NCBI RefSeq assembly: GCF_014650555.1
Contig: NZ_BMVE01000004.1
Coordinates: forward strand, 372,001 to 436,000
Length of the DNA stretch: 64,000 bases
Direction: 5' to 3'
Origin: Streptomyces goshikiensis
GTDB taxonomy: Bacteria; Actinomycetota; Actinomycetes; Streptomycetales; Streptomycetaceae
Position numbers and translations under genes: made by a program
The notes under the pieces: generated by a model
Told to the model about the DNA's origin: nothing
The model's input: only the letters and a program-made list of their open reading frames with translations
The model's database searches: none
In this document: piece by piece, positions 61,882-64,000 of the stretch
How the letters are laid out: the number at the start of each line of letters is the position of its first letter
Numbering within the stretch: the stretch's first letter is position 1

Positions 61882-63099
61882 CTACGGCCGGGGCGGCCTT
61901 CGTAGCGGTGACAGGAAGGTGGGGAGGGCGCTCAGCGTCATGCCCGCCGCGCCGATCCACAAGGTGCCCGCCGCTCCGATCGCAGAGCCCGAGATGCCGC
62001 CCAGAAGGCCGCCGAGGGGAATGCCGCCCCAGGAGAAGAAGCGGGCTGTTGCGCTCATCCGGCCGAGAAGTCGATCCGGTGTCAGGGCCTGTTGGAGGCT
62101 TGATTGGGCCACCACGCGGACGACTCCGCCCAGTGAAAGCGCCGCGAGCCCGATGGCGGCCGCACATACGCTCCAGTCGGCTCGGGCCAAGGGCATGAGT
62201 GCGGTCAAGGGGCAGGTGATCAGCGGTGCCATCCAGATGACCGGGCCCGGCCCGACCCGCTTGGCGAGTCTGGTTGCCAGGAGCGAGCCCAGCAGCGCAC
62301 CGCAGCCCATTCCCGAGAAGACGAGGCCGATGCCGGAGGGCTGGAGGCCGATCTCCCGGTCCAGAAAGACCAGCAGCATGGTCTGGTACATGGCCAGGGA
62401 GAGGCTGAATATCGCGTCCCCCGCCAGAATCGCTCGTAGGGAAGGGTGCTGGAGGGTGAATTTCAGGCCCTCCTTGATCTCCCGTACCAATTGAGGCCGC
62501 TCACTCGGCTCCGGCTTCTGTTCGCGTGTGCGCATGGTGATCGCGAGCAGCCCCGACATGGCCATCCCGGCCGAACTCACCAAGAGCGTCGCAGGCGCCC
62601 CCACCAGGCTGATCAGCGGTCCTGCCGCCGTCGGCCCGCTGATGCTGGTCACCGAGCGTATGGCGGACAGTTTCGCGTTTCCCTGTACGAGACGGCCGCG
62701 TCCCACCACGTGCGGGAGACAGCTGACGTACGCGACGTCGAAGAAGACGGTCAGTACTCCGTGGACCAGGGCAATGGCATAGAGCCACCAGATGGTCAGA
62801 ATGCCGGCCGCGGACGCCACCGGAACCGTCAGGAGGAGCAGCGCGCGAGCGAGGTCGGTGGTGATCATCACCGATCGCTTCCGCATGCGGTCCACCCATG
62901 CGCCTGCGGGCAATCCGACCAGGAGCGATCCCGCCGAGGTCATCGCGGTCAGCAGTCCCACGTGGAACTCGTCGGCGCGCAATGCGGCGATGGCGACCAG
63001 GGGCAGGGCCAGGAAGATGACGCGGTCGCCCAGCTGGCCGAGCGCCGTGGCGGCGGACAACCGCCCGAAATCCCGATCGCGTAAGAGTCCGAGCCTCAT
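61882..63099 (-). CDS. MFS transporter (EntS/MFS_3-like exporter) with a TTA leucine codon
   Basis: A 405-residue protein with twelve predicted helices. The N-terminus LGLLRDRDFGRLSAATALGQ and the loop LPAGAWVDRMRKRSVMITTD (motif A-like) are typical of MFS_3 drug/siderophore exporters. Codon six (63084-63082) is TTA, the rare codon read only by the bldA tRNA in Streptomyces, so translation may wait for development or stationary phase. The ATG overlaps the stop of the GntR gene by 4 bases. The substrate is unknown; regulation by the GntR protein is probable. Confidence 0.9.
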   Translation of the reverse strand: MRLGLLRDRDFGRLSAATALGQLGDRVIFLALPLVAIAALRADEFHVGLLTAMTSAGSLLVGLPAGAWVDRMRKRSVMITTDLARALLLLTVPVASAAGILTIWWLYAIALVHGVLTVFFDVAYVSCLPHVVGRGRLVQGNAKLSAIRSVTSISGPTAAGPLISLVGAPATLLVSSAGMAMSGLLAITMRTREQKPEPSERPQLVREIKEGLKFTLQHPSLRAILAGDAIFSLSLAMYQTMLLVFLDREIGLQPSGIGLVFSGMGCGALLGSLLATRLAKRVGPGPVIWMAPLITCPLTALMPLARADWSVCAAAIGLAALSLGGVVRVVAQSSLQQALTPDRLLGRMSATARFFSWGGIPLGGLLGGISGSAIGAAGTLWIGAAGMTLSALPTFLSPLRRPPRP

Positions 63100-63833
63100 G
63101 GAAGGCCGACTCCGAACTCGTAGACCACTTCCCGGCGCGCGTCCGGAATGACCATGTCGGCCGTTTCCACCGGGCGTCCGTCGGTGTCGAAGATGGTTCG
63201 CTCGATCTGGAGCACGAGGTCCCCCACGCTGATCCCCAGGAGGTTCGCTTGTCTTGGGGTGGCACGGGCCGGGCGCGGCACCTCGACCACGGTCGAGATG
63301 ACCACCCCGATGGAACGCATGCGCTCGACCACCCCCTTTCCTGCCAGGGGCCCCTGCTCGGGCAGCACGATCGGCGTTCCGTCCGTGATGGCCATCGGCT
63401 CCCAGGACGCGGAGAGCTGGACGGGCTGCCCCTCGGCGAGGAACTCGTAGTGCGTGTGGACGCAGAGGTCCCCGGAACTGATCGCGAGCCGCTCGGCGAT
63501 CGTCTCGGGGGCCGGGACGCGCACCTGGCTGTGTGAGTCCCAGGCGTCGGCCCTGCCCCGCTCCCTCCTGTCCTGCCGTTCGTGGTGCCGCGAGCGGACC
63601 AGCCGCAGGCGCTCTCGCGGCATGCGGAGGTAGGTGCCCGAGCCGGCGCGTCCTTCGAGGAGACCGTCGATGATCAGACGGTCCACGGCCCTCTGCATGA
63701 CGTTGCGCCCGACCCCGTACTCCACGGCGAGCCGCGCCCGGGACGGCAGCCGCTCCCCGATCTCCCACTCTCCCGCGAGGATCCGCGCGCGCAGGACGTC
63801 GGCCACGGCGAGGTACGGCGCCTCTCGCGGCAT
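63096..63833 (-). CDS. GntR-family regulator (HutC/UTRA type)
   Basis: A 245-residue regulator. The winged helix (about 1-70: YLAVADVLRARILAGEWEIG, ERLPSRARLAVEYGVGRNVM, QRAVDRLIIDGLLEGRAGSG) is followed by a UTRA ligand-binding domain (VHTHYEFLAEGQPVQLSASW, VVERMRSIGVVISTVVEVPR, LQIERTIFDTDGRPVETADM). It is coupled to the MFS gene by a 4-base overlap. An inverted repeat lies upstream and is a candidate operator for autoregulation. Confidence 0.92.
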   Translation of the reverse strand: MPREAPYLAVADVLRARILAGEWEIGERLPSRARLAVEYGVGRNVMQRAVDRLIIDGLLEGRAGSGTYLRMPRERLRLVRSRHHERQDRRERGRADAWDSHSQVRVPAPETIAERLAISSGDLCVHTHYEFLAEGQPVQLSASWEPMAITDGTPIVLPEQGPLAGKGVVERMRSIGVVISTVVEVPRPARATPRQANLLGISVGDLVLQIERTIFDTDGRPVETADMVIPDARREVVYEFGVGLP

Positions 63834-63893
63834 CGATGGTCCTCCGATCGTCCTGCTCTGCGGCAGCCGGTCATTTCCAGGGGCGTTGGCAAG

Positions 63894-63924
63894 CTACTCC
63901 ACCTGCAAAAAGCTGCTGGAGTAG
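63894..63924. promoter_or_regulatory. Inverted repeat upstream of GntR-MFS operon (candidate operator)
   Basis: CTACTCCA and TGGAGTAG are perfect 8-base inverted arms separated by 15 bases, starting 61 bases upstream of the GntR ATG. TACTCC on the operon strand could also be part of the -10 region. A symmetric site here suits binding of a GntR dimer. Confidence 0.6.
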
Positions 63925-64000
63925 AAATACGCTCCGAGCCCGTGCGCCCCGCGGCTTCCGGGCACATGACGAGGTCCCGGTCAGGAGGAACGGAACCCCC

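Overview
The window is high-GC actinobacterial DNA and almost certainly comes from a Streptomyces chromosome. The supporting evidence is strong G/C third-position bias, many GTG starts, an XRE/DUF397 pair, a SARP regulator, a gamma-butyrolactone-receptor-like TetR protein, a parS site of the Streptomyces type, and the dnaK-grpE-dnaJ-hspR order with clpB nearby. As far as I recall, pyrE, fba, clpB and dnaK lie in the same neighbourhood, not far from oriC, in S. coelicolor. All family assignments here come from reading the sequence, not from a database search.

Layout. 1-3.4 kb: part of a class I lanthipeptide locus (precursor with an FxLD leader, LanC, LanB cut by the left edge). 3.5-7 kb: a LURP-one-like protein, a two-gene molybdopterin/cytochrome b redox pair, a CAP-domain protein and a DUF6243 protein. 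7.1-7.8 kb: a small hypothetical gene behind a degraded coding tail. 7.9-22.5 kb: a ~14.5-kb accessory island bounded by 62-bp imperfect direct repeats; the right copy overlaps the 3' end of tRNA-Gly(CCC). The island holds EccC, EccD, a ParA-like ATPase, DUF6177 and DUF6507 proteins, two WXG100-like proteins, a large protein ending in an EndoU nuclease domain, its presumed immunity gene, and remnants of IS701- and IS3-family transposases. EccB, EccE and MycP are not seen.

22.7-29.7 kb: dcd, a phosphoribosyltransferase, a Yip1-family membrane protein, a secreted protein, a large Fe-S reductase and a sugar transferase. 29.8-39.3 kb: the heat-shock region. dnaK-grpE-dnaJ-hspR and clpB both carry HAIR operators for HspR. 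Between them sits a small locus with a LuxR-type regulator, a divergent secreted peptide carrying four DSGWN repeats, and a translationally coupled Rieske-like protein in which both histidine ligands are replaced by arginine. I see no described counterpart for it and consider it the best candidate for a new system.

39.3-41.2 kb: an RloA/RloB (AbiL-like) defence pair behind two GTTTCACGCGTGAAAC-type palindromes. 41.3-51 kb: mostly housekeeping genes (YbjN, membrane glycosyltransferase, aminotransferase, DUF2617, spermidine-synthase-like protein, SRPBCC, aldose epimerase, pyrE, fba), with a parS site inside the pyrE terminator palindrome. 50.9-54.2 kb: three regulators in a row (TetR/ScbR-like, SARP, GAF-PucR). 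54.4-55.5 kb: an IS701-like protein that has lost a catalytic aspartate. 56.3-59.5 kb: tryptophan-to-anthranilate catabolism (tryptophan dioxygenase, kynureninase, kynurenine-formamidase-like hydrolase). 59.4-64 kb: an XRE/DUF397 set, a palindromic repeat element, a small secreted protein, and a GntR-MFS pair with a TTA codon at the start of the transporter gene.
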